Source: Coptis chinensis (taxonomy: Eukaryota > Streptophyta > Magnoliopsida > Ranunculales > Ranunculaceae). Taken from it: a stretch of 64,000 bases of DNA. The position numbers and the translations under genes were made by a program. The stretch covers positions 55,184,501-55,248,500 of the forward strand of contig CM027381.1 in NCBI GenBank assembly GCA_015680905.1, read 5' to 3'. Positions 1 through 10,631 of the stretch are shown one piece after another. Within the stretch, counting starts at the first letter, position 1, and each line of letters opens with the position of its first letter. The notes under the pieces were generated by a model. The model was not told the origin of the DNA. It was given only the letters and a program-made list of their open reading frames with translations, and made no database searches.

Positions 1-513
1 TCCCAAAACCTCGCAAAATATCACTAAATATTGCAAATATCGTAAATATCGCCGAAATATCATGGATATTTGCAGTCTTATATATCTCTAAACATATCGT
101 GATATTTATATATCTTTTGTTGACATATGGATATTTATCGTGAAATATCGTGATATTTTGTACTATGTGTGAAATAATGTCAAATATCCCCAAAGAGGGA
201 GATATATCCACGATACATATCGAGAAATTGGGTATCGATAAATACCCATATCCTCATATTCTGTACTATATTTTGTACTATACTATAGTCATCCCAAAAT
301 TTCCTTGTTAAAAAATATACATAATTTCAAATTTTCATTAGGCACCTCATTTCATTATTGATGTCCATGAAGAAAATACACGTATTTAATTAAGTAATTT
401 ACATAATTTTAGCCTTAGATATTTAGATTTTAAGTGACACATTGGAATTTGTTTTGTTTAATATCGCCTAAATCAATTTGGACAATAAAGAAAAAAATAA
501 TTTATGTCCCTAT
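1..513. other. AT-rich intergenic stretch with short aaatatcg-type repeats
   Basis: No gene is visible. The first 240 bases repeat short words built on AAATATCG and ATATCGTGATAT many times in both orientations, as in decayed plant repeats. The rest is plain AT-rich DNA up to the terminal repeat of the next element. Confidence 0.5.
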
Positions 514-814
514 TAGGGGTGGCAATGGGTTGTGTTGGGTTGGGTTCGTGTCGTGTCATATTCAGGTCACATGTTAGGAGAGCAAACCGATACCCAACCC
601 AATTACTAATCGTGTTGAGTTTGTCAACCCCAAACCTAACCTACCTATATAACAGATTACCGAACATATGACCCACTAAGCTAATGGTGAATTCAATTTC
701 GGATCGAATTTATAGATAACATGTAGAGGCGGTAACATGTATGTAAAATACACCATAAAATTAACCGAATAAATATTGAGCAATAATATTTAGTATATCA
801 TATATTATGTATAA

Positions 815-961
815 AAAATCATCCATAATTTCGGTTAATAGAACTGGCTTCAAAGAATCATACATTCCAAAGTACAGACCCATGTAAACAATAATGTTGA
901 AGCCATGGTAAAGCCCAGCAATACCACCGAACTTTAAAATCTTCTTATAGACATCAATCAC
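815..961 (-). pseudogene. Fragment of a mitochondrial ADP/ATP carrier gene
   Basis: The minus strand encodes about 49 residues closely resembling an internal segment of plant mitochondrial ADP/ATP carriers (SLC25 family, inner membrane ATP/ADP exchange). The run begins [20 protein letters not shown] and continues [16 protein letters not shown]. The family segment between GFN and IVY is shortened, so a few residues seem lost. Nothing else of the roughly 300-residue carrier is present. The fragment lies inside the 514-2228 TIR element, which suggests capture by a transposon or insertion into a gene relic. It cannot encode a transporter. The identification rests on remembered family sequence. 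Confidence 0.7.
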
Positions 962-1365
962 AACTTCAAGAAATCAATATTGTCATTCTAGTACATGTCT
1001 CAATTTATTCAAAATTCCTATTTATTGAATTAATGCATTAACATGAACAATAAATTTACTGAATGAACGTGTTAAAAAGTCTAAGTTGTTTACTGAATTA
1101 ATACTTATCAAAATGATTGCTAAATGAATGTATTAACTGGATAAAAAATGGTTATTCTAAATAAGAATTCGATTATATAATTCAAATTTCAAATTTACTT
1201 CCATATTTTCCATATTTTGCGGATCCCGAAATTTTTTAAAATTTTCCGATTTTCAAAACTTTCTGAATTCAGAAAAAAAAATTGAATCCGAAAAATAATT
1301 TGATCGGTTTTGGAAAGGATATTACCATCCAAAAAAAATTGGAAATTAATCCGATCCGATCTGAA

Positions 1366-1875
1366 GTCGGTGTTCACACACAACCTGTATGCAAAATATT
1401 TAGTATTTCACGATTATATTTATAGAGGTTGGATATTTATAATAAATATATATTATAAATATCCATTAATAATTTTCAAAACCATCAATAATTTAATTAC
1501 ATATTAATGAAAACTGAATAATGAAACATATCTTTATCGAATGAATCAATATGACAGCTAATCATTTTTCTTTTAGTCGTTTATTTTAGGTAGTTGGGAT
1601 GATAGATGAGATTTTAGATCAGTTTCGGATCGGATTCACACAACCTGTATGAAAAATATGTAGTATTTCACGATTTTATTTATCAAAAAAACATATATAA
1701 TATACCGACCTCTATAATATATTCAAATATATTAATTCTCAAAAACCATTCACAATTCAATTACATATCAATGAAAATTGAATAGCGAAACATGTATTTA
1801 TTGAATGGATCAATATGACGGCTAATTCTTTTCCTTTTAGTCATTTATTTTAGGTTGTTGGGATAGTGAGATTTT
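1366..1875. repeat. Imperfect tandem duplication, about 250-bp unit
   Basis: Segments 1366-1615 and 1626-1875 align with an offset of about 260 bases. Shared landmarks are CACACAACCTGTATG (near 1376 and 1636), AGTATTTCACGATT, AATTACATATCAATGAAAA-like text and TCAATATGACRGCTAAT, ending in TTATTTTAGG plus TTGGGAT. Many substitutions separate the copies, so the duplication is not recent. Confidence 0.75.
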
Positions 1876-2228
1876 GAAAAATGAGAAAAACTAGTGTGCG
1901 TCAGGAGAGAGAAAAAGATAGTGAATCTGGGCCACTCATAGACACAAGTTGAGGGTGTATTGCATGGCAAGGTATTGGATCTATGCCCTCTTAGCCATAT
2001 CTTAAAATAGGGTATATATGTCACGGGTTGATGACATGACCCATAGACCCGAAAACTAATCGGGTCTACTAACGGGTTACTCTGGTTAATATATGTGACC
2101 CTAACCCAACCCATTTATTTGACGGGTTCGGCGGATCAACCCTTAATGACCCAAAAGCCTTTTTTCCCAACCCAAACCTGCTAATTTCATGTCGGGCTAG
2201 CGGGTCGTGTACAAAACTGCCACCCCTA

Positions 2229-2857
2229 TATATAACATAGTAATCCCAATTGAATGGGATAAATCGTCGATAAGGACCGATATTTCGTGGGTTGATGGTA
2301 GGAGTCCGTTTGATATATGACCCAAATTTGCCGCAAGTTTTTGGGCGGTCTTTTTCGTTGTTGGCGCTCATACCAAAAAATTGAATTGAATCGTGTCCTT
2401 AAAGCTACCTAAAACACTGTCGGGCGCAAATATCATTATTTCAACTGATATTTCATCGGTATTTCTACCGCCTCATATTTAAAATTTGAGGTCGGTTCAA
2501 ATTCAATTCTAAACACCAACCGTCTTTTCTTTCGCTCCTCATGTCTTTTTGGCTCCTCTTTCTTTTTTATTTTTCTCTGCAATAACCCCAACATCACCTC
2601 TACCATACAACTTTGTTTCAGGCCTCTTCAAACTTCCATCTCCTCATATTTCTTAAGCGATTCTTTCCATTCAAGTAGGTATTACAACCCCATTTGGTGA
2701 TTTCTTCTGTTTCACACTTTTATAGGATTTTAACCCCCCCTCCCCCCAAATTAATTTGTTGCAGATTGTCGTGTTCATTTTCTGGTTAGAGACAGCTTTG
2801 GCCTCAAGACCAGGTAATTTCCAGTGTTCCTTTATGTTCATTTTTATATTTTGAGTG
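2229..2857. other. No gene recognised
   Basis: This is AT-rich single-copy-looking sequence with pyrimidine-rich stretches (2520-2660) and a CCCCCCTCCCCCC run near 2735. I see no coding frame of note and no RNA gene. Confidence 0.4.
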
Positions 2858-3731
2858 CAGTGGCGGAGTTAGAAATTTGAGTGAGGGTGAGCAGTGGCGA
2901 AGCCAGGTGAGCACTACAAGTATTCAACGCAAACACAATTGAAGTGTACAAGCCTTTTCTTTATTTTATTTTTTGGTTTCTTCTTAATTTTTCTTTTATG
3001 AAAAGCAAACTATTGTTAATTTATTTTGTCAATTTTTTAAATCAAAATCATATTAATAGTTTAGGTAATGAAAATTTTCTATTTGGATTACAATTACACC
3101 TAGTCGTTCCTAAGACTAATTAAAATTAGGTTTCAGAAGATTGTGTCTTGCACTGGTTACTTCAAAATATTGTTTGTTTTATATTAGTTAATTTTTATAG
3201 ATAAGGCTTCTAATTGTCTATATTATATTTTTCTGACGATAAAAGGTAATTTGTCGGGTGTTAAAACCCAAATGTTCATAATGGTTAGAGGAACATCCAA
3301 GCGACCAAGCATATAGTATGACAAGCTTCAGTGCATTAATTTTTTGTGGTTTTTGGTTGAAAAGGAGGAAACGTAACTTTTCTAATGAAGGAAAAGGGAT
3401 TTTAGCTACATTATTTTCTCTTAAGCATCGTATTTAGTTCTTTCTTAGGCGAAACTTGGGGAGAATCGGATAGCTTCCCTACAAGGCTACTAGCTACAAC
3501 AGTAGATGAGAAATTATCTTTCTTATCAGTTGAAGTGGATCCATGTTGGAAATGCCAGTGTCAAATAACACCAAATTACTTTTAGACCCATATCAGTTCT
3601 CATCTTTACCAAAAACTAGAGCCTTTAACGAAAATAGGCAAAACTGGGAATAGTGGGTATGCTCAGGCCCTTAAGTAAAGCTAAAATCTCAATCTTACCA
3701 AGACTAGTAGTATTTTTATGCTCCGCCACTG
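2858..3731. mobile_element. Short TIR element, hAT/MITE-like, with nested left end
   Basis: CAGTGGCGGAG (2858-2868) is the exact inverted complement of CTCCGCCACTG (3721-3731). CAGTGGCGGAG(CCAGG) is a frequent terminus of plant hAT-type MITEs. A second related left end, CAGTGGCGAAGCCAGG, begins 34 bp further in at 2892, so one element may have inserted into another or the end was duplicated. No transposase and no convincing target-site duplication are visible. Confidence 0.5.
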
Positions 3732-4242
3732 GCCACCAGACAACTCTGAATATGAAAAGAAAAAATAAAATATAATTCAATAATTTTTTTAACTAATAAT
3801 TCAACCGATCAAACCAAAATAAGTATATTTCGAACATCAAAAAACATATAAACAGATTGCATGATGGATAGAGTGTTCTAGCCTTCTTTGAGGCTTGCTC
3901 AGGTTGGTTCTTTGGATACACTGGATCATGTTCAGTGTAAGTACCACACAAGTCAGAATTAGAAAAGGTGCTTATGGGAGGACGACATAACATCTTTTAA
4001 AGCATTTATCTATTTATTTTCAATGGATTTGACAACTAAATTGGAAACTACAACGATTTAGTCTATTGCAAAAAGTTGTGGACGTCCCATAGCAAATTTC
4101 ATTAGCTGCTTGTAAGGTAAGGCTGGTTCCCTCTTAAAATCCGACTTTCTTACTTCCACTTTTTTGAGTAATAATCACATTGTTGATAAATTCATTGACA
4201 ATCTAACACACAAGATCTTAAAACTAAGTAATTGTCTTGCAG
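3732..4242. other. No recognised gene; target flank of the LINE insertion
   Basis: A 66-codon minus-strand reading frame (3793-3993) exists, but I recognise no family in it. The sequence just before 4243 is the site into which the LINE at 4259-6033 inserted. Confidence 0.35.
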
Positions 4243-4258
4243 ACGCTAAGATTGAACT
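4243..4258. repeat. Target-site duplication of the LINE, left copy
   Basis: ACGCTAAGATTGAACT here matches ACGTTAAGATTGAACT at 6034-6049 in 15 of 16 bases. The left copy abuts a T run (4258-4267), the expected poly(A) tail of a minus-strand LINE. Confidence 0.85.
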
Positions 4259-4314
4259 TTTTTTTTTGGTCGGTAAGCGAGGTTGTCATAGAGGTCCCCT
4301 ACCCATTTTTATAA

Positions 4315-5100
4315 TTAAAACTTGTGATTACTCACATATTCTTTTCCTATTGCATCATCATGTGCAATTTTCCTTACATCCTCCGCAAATGAACTAGGTA
4401 CTAATTCAAAGAATCTTACATTAGGTACATTAGCAGCTAGCGCATCTGCTAGTTTATTTGCTTCCTTATACACATGTACTAAAGAAAAGTAAACAAATTC
4501 TACTTTCAAAACTTGTATACTCTTCATCATTTTCTTTGCTTGCCATGGGTACTTCTTTTTGCTTAAAAATGCCACCACATTCTCGGAGTTCGTCTGTGCT
4601 TCAATCTTGCTCATGCCATGCCTTAAAGCTAACTTGATTCCTTGCTCAAGTCCTTGTAGTTCCACTAATGCTATAGTTTCATACTCAGACATACCATTTG
4701 CTCCCGCTATAACTAACCCAGTACTGTCCCTAATCACTGTTACCCATTGTCCTTTATTACCTTGGACACTTCCATCTGTGTTTAATGAGTTGTTGTCTCA
4801 TTTTGGTCTCCTCCATTTGCATCTTATCTGCCATGAAATCACTAACTCTGGTTCTCAGTTCCATAGGTTTTTGAACCTCTCTCGGGCTAGGCCCTCTTCC
4901 ATGCAAATCTTTTTGGACTGCAGTTTTGTCTTGACATCCCTTAGAACCATCTCTTGAACTTGAGTTGCGCTGGAGTATATATGTTTGAAAATTCTGCTAT
5001 TTCTTTCCCGCCATGTCCAATATATGAATCCTGTGAACAATAGCCTCACCACATCTTGGAATCCTCCCTTTCCTGCTGATTTACCTTTTAACAACTCCAT
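4315..5100 (-). pseudogene. LINE ORF2 C-terminus: RNase H domain and upstream linker
   Basis: The minus-strand frame 4737-4315 encodes an RNase H-like (RVT_3 type) domain as found at the end of plant LINE ORF2. It shows MIRDSTGLVIAGANG, then E-T-I-A-LVELQGLEQGIKLAL, then a late ANKLADALA motif that matches the conserved HxxNxxAD-A region with H replaced (YKEANKLAD). The frame 5100-4855 upstream carries the linker FTGFIYWTWRERNSRIFK, typical of the zone between zf-RVT and RNase H. The two blocks are in the same phase but separated by stops. The domain would degrade RNA in the RNA:DNA hybrid during retrotransposition; here it is a relic. Confidence 0.8.
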
Positions 5101-5144
5101 CTCTTGCTGCCATGTTCCTGCTCACAATCTATTATACCCAGCCT

Positions 5145-6033
5145 TCACCAGCAATCCCGACCATATTTCTTGCCCATAGATACAGTTAAAAAAAGGTGTT
5201 CTTCTATTTCGATGCCTACATTACACAGTACGCAAGACTCTGAATCCACTTTACCCCATTGTTTCATCCTCTGCCTTATCTTCAACCCATCACTCAGACA
5301 TAACCAGCTTATAAACGAAAACCTTGGTATCCTGTTTGTGAACCAGACGATGTTGTGCCAATTAGTTTTATGTCTTGTTTGTCTCATACTCTCATATGTT
5401 TCTTTCATCCCATACTATCCTCCCAGAGTTACAGACCATATCACCTCATCCTCCCCAGTGTGAAGCTTCACCTCTCCCTCAATACCTTGAATCAAATCAG
5501 GGCAGTATACCGTAAATGGTTGTGGTATTTGCTACTGCCCATTCTCTATAAAACTCCCGACCTTTGCATTCCTGTTACAAGCTGATACATAAGTGAAATT
5601 TAATGGAAACAAGTCCTTCAGAATGCCTGCTGGATGGCATGGATCACTCCACAAGCTTGTGTTTTGCCCGTTCCCAATCAAGTGTAACGCCATTCCCTCT
5701 GCCTCATCTTTGTCCTTCAATATATTCCTCCAGCCCCATGAACAGTCATTCGGAATTTTCAAGTCCCAAAAATTCCTTCCTTTGATCAGATTCTTCTTAA
5801 CCCATTGAGCCCATATTGTATCCTTGTTACCTATAATGTTCCAAATGTGTCTCATGTTTGCTACATGATTTGTCACCTCCAAGGACCTGATTCCAAGCCC
5901 TCCTTCATTGAATGGTAAACATACATCCTCCCAACTCAGTAGGGCATGAGAAATACTCCCATCTGGACCAGTCCAGAGAAAGTTTCTACACAGCCTATCT
6001 ATCTCTTCAATGGCCCTCTTCAGAAGAAGAAAC
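5145..6033 (-). pseudogene. LINE ORF2 fragment: RT thumb region and zf-RVT
   Basis: From the truncation point at 6033 the minus strand encodes a recognisable plant LINE ORF2 segment: RLCRNFLWTG, then LLSWEDVCLPFNEGGLGIRS (the conserved W-x-x-V/C-x-P-x-x-EGGLG block), then WxxNDCSWGWRNIL. A TAG stop (5532-5534) and another near 5417 interrupt the frame. The same phase then continues into zf-RVT at 5408: NWHNIVWFTNRIPRFSFISW, then CVLCN and EEHLF. A frameshift lies between 5145 and 5100. Absence of the YADD-type catalytic region is due to 5' truncation, not mutation. Confidence 0.85.
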
Positions 6034-6049
6034 ACGTTAAGATTGAACT
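6034..6049. repeat. Target-site duplication of the LINE, right copy
   Basis: This is the partner of 4243-4258 with one mismatch (T for C at the fourth base). It sits directly at the 5' truncation point of the LINE. Confidence 0.85.
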
Positions 6050-6248
6050 CACTATAGGTCTAATACCTAGCCAAGTTAATAGCAGTTAGTCTCCTTCAAA
6101 CACCACATCCAAATAGCAGCTAGTCTCCTTCGAGTGGCAGACCACTTTCATTTACCCTTTTGTAGGCATCACCAATGATCACATTGCGAGAGAAGTAGCC
6201 TGAACCCTTACTGTTAAAAAACCTTTTCATCTTTTCAAACCAAGCTTT

Positions 6249-6321
6249 TGTAGCGTAATCACCAACGAGTTATCGTAGTTTGGATTGTTCGAAGCCAAAA
6301 CTCGTTGGTGATTACGTTACA
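6249..6321. repeat. Short perfect-arm hairpin
   Basis: Arm 6249-6270 (TGTAGCGTAATCACCAACGA plus GT) pairs with 6300-6321 with one mismatch across 22 bases, with a 29-base loop. It may be a small foldback element or a precursor-like hairpin. Nothing in the sequence decides which. Confidence 0.7.
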
Positions 6322-6350
6322 AGAGAAATAGATTTGAGAAGATGATAATG

Positions 6351-6368
6351 TTTTTTTTTTTTTTTTTT
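6351..6368. repeat. Homopolymer T18
   Basis: Eighteen uninterrupted T residues lie between the small hairpin and the large foldback. This could be an ancient poly(A) tail in minus orientation; no retrosequence is recognisable next to it. Confidence 0.9.
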
Positions 6369-6406
6369 CTGGTAAAGGATAATAGAAAACTCAGGATGGC
6401 TATATT

Positions 6407-6566
6407 CTTAAGAAGAAACCAGTAACAGGTATTTTTGGTAAATTATATTTGACTCAGGGTGGCTATATTCTTCAGAAGTTACCTGTTACTGGTAACTTCT
6501 GAAGAATATAGCCACCCTGAGTCTAATATACTTTACCAGAAATACCTGTTACTGGGATCTTCTAAG
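6407..6566. repeat. Long foldback (inverted repeat with about 77-bp arms)
   Basis: The left arm 6407-6483 and right arm 6491-6566 are inverted complements with few mismatches around a 7-base centre (TGTTACT). The inner 35 bases are perfect, for example GGTGGCTATATTCTTCAGAA against TTCTGAAGAATATAGCCACC. A further partial copy of the same words (TATTCTTAAGAAGTTACCTG) continues at 6588-6700, so the unit was duplicated again. This looks like a foldback/MITE-type repeat; it would form a strong stem if transcribed. Confidence 0.85.
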
Positions 6567-6700
6567 AACGGCTAACTTCTTGTTAAATTATAAGAAGTTA
6601 CTAGTTACAGGTATTTCTGATATATTACTCAGGATGACTATATTCTTAAGAAGTTACCTGTAATTACTGGTATCTTCTAATAATTTATTCTGAATTTCCA

Positions 6701-7060
6701 ATACCTGTTAAAATTGGCATGCTAACAATTGGTGTACTATTGTGATGAATGAAGGGAAAGTTATTGCTTTGACAAGTTTCCTAGAAAACCTAGAAAGAGG
6801 AATAATTCTAGAAATGAATTAAGAGCGACGTATGGCTTGGTTCCAAACCTTAAAGGATTTGGATACGGCTAATCATTAGGAATATTTTAAAATGTGTGTA
6901 TTATAAAAATTCTCTTAGTAGTTATTTGAGTAAAGTAAGTCAGGAACATGTGAAAAACTATTATAACACTTTGATTCAATATAGCTTGAAGCATCAAGAG
7001 ATAGTGTACATTTTCAAAGGAGCTGAACTCTCGGATCAGGTTTATTTAAGAGATTCCACC
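6701..7060. other. No gene recognised
   Basis: An 80-codon plus-strand frame runs 6896-7138 but crosses the boundary of the inserted unit at 7066. It therefore cannot be an ancestral gene, and I recognise no domain in it. Confidence 0.4.
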
Positions 7061-7065
7061 TGGAA
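7061..7065. repeat. Target-site duplication TGGAA, left copy
   Basis: TGGAA here is repeated at 10490-10494. It brackets a unit that starts TG and ends CA. Confidence 0.75.
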
Positions 7066-7570
7066 TGTCACACCCCGAATTTCGACAGAATTTGGAAAAA
7101 CATTATTTGTTCCCGACTCTTCGATCTCCGAGGTATGACGCACTCTCCACTTCCAAAAAACCCATAAACAGTTTAAATATGCAGATAATTAAAAACCAAT
7201 AAATTTTTTAACTTAAACAACAGTCCTCTTCATTACAAAAATTCACAAATAAGATTAGGTTACAAATCTCTTTTCAATAACTCTTTAATTAAATTTACAA
7301 ATGAAAATACAAAAACATTGTCTAGACTGAAAATCTATATCATCTCAAGGGAAAACAAAACATATCCTGAGATACAACGCTAACGCAAACCACAAGCAGC
7401 AACCAATCTTCTTCAACACTAAACCTGTCAAGACTTATCAACTATATTCATTTAATGAACACACCCGATAAGCAAACATGCAAATCGGGTTGAAGATTAT
7501 AAAATGCTGGTGTGAGTAGCTCTAAAATACAACATATAATTATACATATATATACACAATCCATACGGCA

Positions 7571-7745
7571 GTTAGTTCTTCCATCGAGGCGCCTTAACTT
7601 TCAACGACTAATACAACATCCTTAAGTACAATAATTAAGGCAGGTAGTTCCTCCACTGAGGCGCCTTAACTTCCCACTAACCACACAACAAACTATACGC
7701 ATCATAAATAAGGCATGTAGTTCCTCCATCGAGGCGCCTTAGGTT
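7571..7745. repeat. Three spaced copies of a GGCGCCTTA-containing motif
   Basis: TAGTTCYTCCAYYGAGGCGC followed by CTTA occurs near 7574, 7644 and 7717, spaced about 71 bp, inside the putative LTR. Each copy is preceded by GGCAKGTAG-like text. Intervening bases are poorly conserved, so only the motif is retained. Confidence 0.8.
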
Positions 7746-8205
7746 CTAACTAAACAAATAACCAACCAAACATATTATATTCGTACCGCATTTCATGCTC
7801 AATAACAGAGTGGGTCGTCTCTTTGCCCAAGTAATTAGTTTGACCCACCCTTCTGCAAAACCATATACAAACATCTATCTAAAGATACCTCATTAACCAA
7901 CATATTACCATAATTAGATTATTTCAGGCTTTCTTGGCGTGTCCCTAAAATCACGTCGTATCTATGTCTTACCTAGTTTCCCTGGCTACCACAATCGCTT
8001 CCCAACGCCGAACATGTACATCAACATGCCTCCCCTTACATAATGAACCACTCCGTGCGTAACTACCCTAAGCGGGATGCCGCACACCAGGTAACCCTCA
8101 CACGAAAGTCATTATATAAGTACTGCCATTATTTGACATAAAATATCGCGCATCTCGTTCTAATTTTACGAACAGAATAATCAAACCACTATTCAGCTAT
8201 GCGAG

Positions 8206-8370
8206 AAGGGCCATTCAGATTTACTGAAACGCCAGAAGGGCCAATCCAATTATTTTCGCCCAAAGGGCCATTCAGATTCACTGAAACGCCAGAAGGGCCA
8301 ATCACATTACTTACACCCGAAGGGCCATTCAGATTCACTAAAATGCCAGAAGGGCCAAATCCCATGAGTT
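8206..8370. repeat. 57-bp tandem repeat, three units
   Basis: AAGGGCCATTCAGATT begins units at 8206, 8263 and 8320, an exact 57-bp period. Each unit also contains CGCCAGAAGGGCCAAT or a close variant. Because 57 is a multiple of three the array stays open as a reading frame (8199-8381), which is an artefact of the repeat and not evidence of a gene. Confidence 0.9.
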
Positions 8371-9109
8371 GTGGTAGCTAGGTTCTAGGATTTTTGTTAC
8401 GTAATTTATTCAAGTGTCATACATTTATGACTCATAATAATTCCACTATATCACGTGTAGGTCAAATACCTTATTGCACTAAGCCACAATATTTAGAAAT
8501 ATCTCAATTATATCTCATAACCACTTTCATTATTTTACGTGCCAATATATTATTGCACTACGCCACACTCCCGTGGGAAATATCCACAAATACTCTACTA
8601 CCTCCTAGTAGCATCTCACAGATAAAATAATGGAGCGTTTATACATTTATTTCTCCAAAACTATTGCATTTAATATATATATCCCAACATATCATATAAT
8701 GTCACAATTGCTTCCAACGTATCGCATAACATTTTTATAGCGTTTTAGGAATATTATATATCCTAAAGTTTCTATCTCGTCACGTGTCAAAATATACACA
8801 ATATCAACGTCAAATCTTTCGTAGATACTGACAACCAAATTTATACAAGGTTCGACAATATTTTATTACTACATTTGTCCATATTCTTAAATATGTGAAA
8901 AACTGGAAAAAGTGAACATTCCTCAGTCAAGGGTCAACAGTCAACGGTCAAAATCAAAGTCAACACGTCATTGTCAAAGTCAAACTGTCATTTCCATGTT
9001 CAACAGGTTCAGGGTCATAGCCATGGTTCATGGCTAAGGTCAAGGTGCATGGCTCATGGGCTTATGACTAAGGTAATGGTTCGGACCCAACTAGTCAAGC
9101 CCAAACCTT

Positions 9110-9350
9110 AGAACCCGGCCCCAAAAGTTTAAATGTTGAAAGACCCAATTTGGATCTCTATTTTTAAGTCCTCTGGATTGGCCCCAAACAATCAAGCTAA
9201 ACTGGCCCAACAACTTAAAACAAAACCGGGCCCAATCAAAACAAATGAAACTGGCCCAAAACTAATAAATAGAATCGGCCCAAACCCAACTAACTTAACT
9301 CCGGCCCAACTAACAAACCTAAAGGCTTTGGCCCAAGGCCCAAAGCCCAA
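9110..9350. promoter_or_regulatory. Cluster of GGCCCA (site II-like) motifs
   Basis: At least seven GGCCCA or GGGCCC words lie within about 240 bp, several as TGGCCCAAC/A. TGGGCY/GGCCCA is the plant site II element known to bind TCP factors in many promoters. The position inside the putative LTR suggests an enhancer or promoter zone; activity is inferred only from motif density. Confidence 0.4.
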
Positions 9351-10489
9351 ATCGGTCATCTTCTCCATCAGTTCTCTCCTCCACCACCAGCCACCAAATC
9401 GCGCCGGCCACCAACTCTCCTCTTCATCATATCGGTTTTAACGCCCATAAAAAACCAAACAACATTAATGAAAACAAATAAAAACCCAAATCATTCAATC
9501 CCTATACTTCTTCAAAACTAGATCTATAAATTTTCGCCGCCATTAAAGCTTCTTCAAGCTTCAATCATACCTATTTCCAGCACCCATTCAACCATCAATA
9601 CCCAAACCTCAACCCCTTTCTACCCCAATCTTCAATCAATATAAAAAACACAACAATCACAGTTCCCATACTTTTACTGACGATTCTCTGGCCGCCATTA
9701 ACAAGTATTGGGAGCTTCCAACAGCCCTTCCGCAAACCCCCAACCACCGGTCTACAGCCCATCATCAGTCAACAACTTATAACAAAAACCACCCAACAAT
9801 TACATAAAATTGTATTGGTGATTTCTTGGTGCCGCCATTAATATTTCTTCAGAGCTTGAACAGCTCATCCAAACCACAATAACCAACATCAAACCTATAA
9901 CCCCCGACATCAATCAACAAATTCCAAACCACATTCCAAGCCACAGTAAAGAAAATGAGTTCAAACAGAGAAACAAATAAAAATGATGATTTCTATAGAT
10001 TGGGCTTTAACTGCCCTTAACCGGCCATAAAGCGTCGACAGCTAATTCCGAGTTTCGGATGTAACAATTTATCAATACAACAAGAGGAAAAATTAACGAC
10101 AATAAGCGTACATAAAAAAATACATTTAATGGAAGCAAAACTCTGACAGCAGTAAAGCTTCGTCCTATAGATTTGGTGAAATAGATAAAAAGTAGTTACT
10201 CACCTTAATAAAAATCTCCATGAATCCTTATCGTCCGATTCGTTGCGCTCCCACGCTCGAGCAAACGAGTTTCTATCTCTGCCTCCATTTTTATTATATT
10301 TTATTCTCTAAAAAACCCTATTCTCTAGAACAATGTGATTATATACTTGGGTTTGAAACTCAAGCCCAACACAGACTCGGGCCCAGAAACCAGGCCCACA
10401 TATCTCAAATCCAATCCAATCAAATTTTATATAAATAATTAAATTAATTAATTAATAAATAATTACATATTTTAAATACGGGCGTTACA

Positions 10490-10494
10490 TGGAA
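10490..10494. repeat. Target-site duplication TGGAA, right copy
   Basis: Matches 7061-7065 exactly and directly follows the CA end of the inserted unit. Confidence 0.75.
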
Positions 10495-10631
10495 TCCAAC
10501 GGTCTATCTAGGAGCTAGTCAAAATAGCACAAACTCGATAAAAAACTTAATTTTGAGTAAACTAGAATTGTAATGCGCTATCTTCCGGAGATCATAAGTC
10601 TTTCCACATGTGTCCAAACGCGATAAGATAT

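Larger units (their letters stand above)
514..2228. mobile_element. Non-autonomous hAT-like DNA transposon with short TIRs
   Basis: The left end TAGGGGTGGCA (514-524) is the exact inverted complement of the right end TGCCACCCCTA (2218-2228). Subterminal sequence on both sides is rich in GGGTTGGGT and GGGTCGTGT words, as in common plant hAT-type non-autonomous repeats. No transposase is present. An 8-bp target-site duplication expected for hAT elements is not visible; the flanks share only TAT, so the family is an inference from the TIR. The interior holds a carrier-gene fragment (815-961) and an imperfect tandem duplication (1366-1875). Confidence 0.55.
4259..6033 (-). mobile_element. 5'-truncated L1-type LINE (non-LTR retrotransposon)
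   Basis: On the minus strand this 1.8-kb segment reads, in order, the end of a LINE ORF2: C-terminal reverse-transcriptase/thumb region, zinc-binding zf-RVT region, a linker and an RNase H domain. A T run at 4258-4267 marks the poly(A) tail. A 16-bp direct repeat with one mismatch brackets the segment. The 5' end falls inside ORF2, so endonuclease and the RT catalytic core are missing: this is a typical truncated target-primed insertion. Several in-frame stops and a frameshift show it is dead. Confidence 0.9.
7066..10489. mobile_element. Probable solo LTR (3.4 kb, TG...CA, 5-bp TSD)
   Basis: The unit starts TGTCACACCCCG and ends CGGGCGTTACA, giving TG...CA ends with an imperfect inverted terminus (TGTAACGCCCG read from the right). 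It is flanked by TGGAA on both sides. I see no gag or pol and no internal copy of the first bases, so it is not a full element with two LTRs. The size fits the large LTRs of some plant Ty3/gypsy lineages. Inside are three families of short tandem repeats and a cluster of GGCCCA motifs. A non-autonomous element or large TIR element is the alternative. Confidence 0.65.

Noticed and set aside
514..2228. 8-bp target-site duplication confirming hAT
   Set aside because: Flanks GTCCCTAT and TATATAAC do not match beyond TAT, so the superfamily stays tentative.
8199..8381. 60-codon frame with repeated GPFRFTETPEGP
   Set aside because: Created by three 57-bp tandem units (a multiple of three), so openness is not evidence of coding.
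7066..10489. Full LTR retrotransposon with two LTRs
   Set aside because: I looked for a second copy of the starting TGTCACACCCCG near the right half and for gag or pol motifs and found neither.
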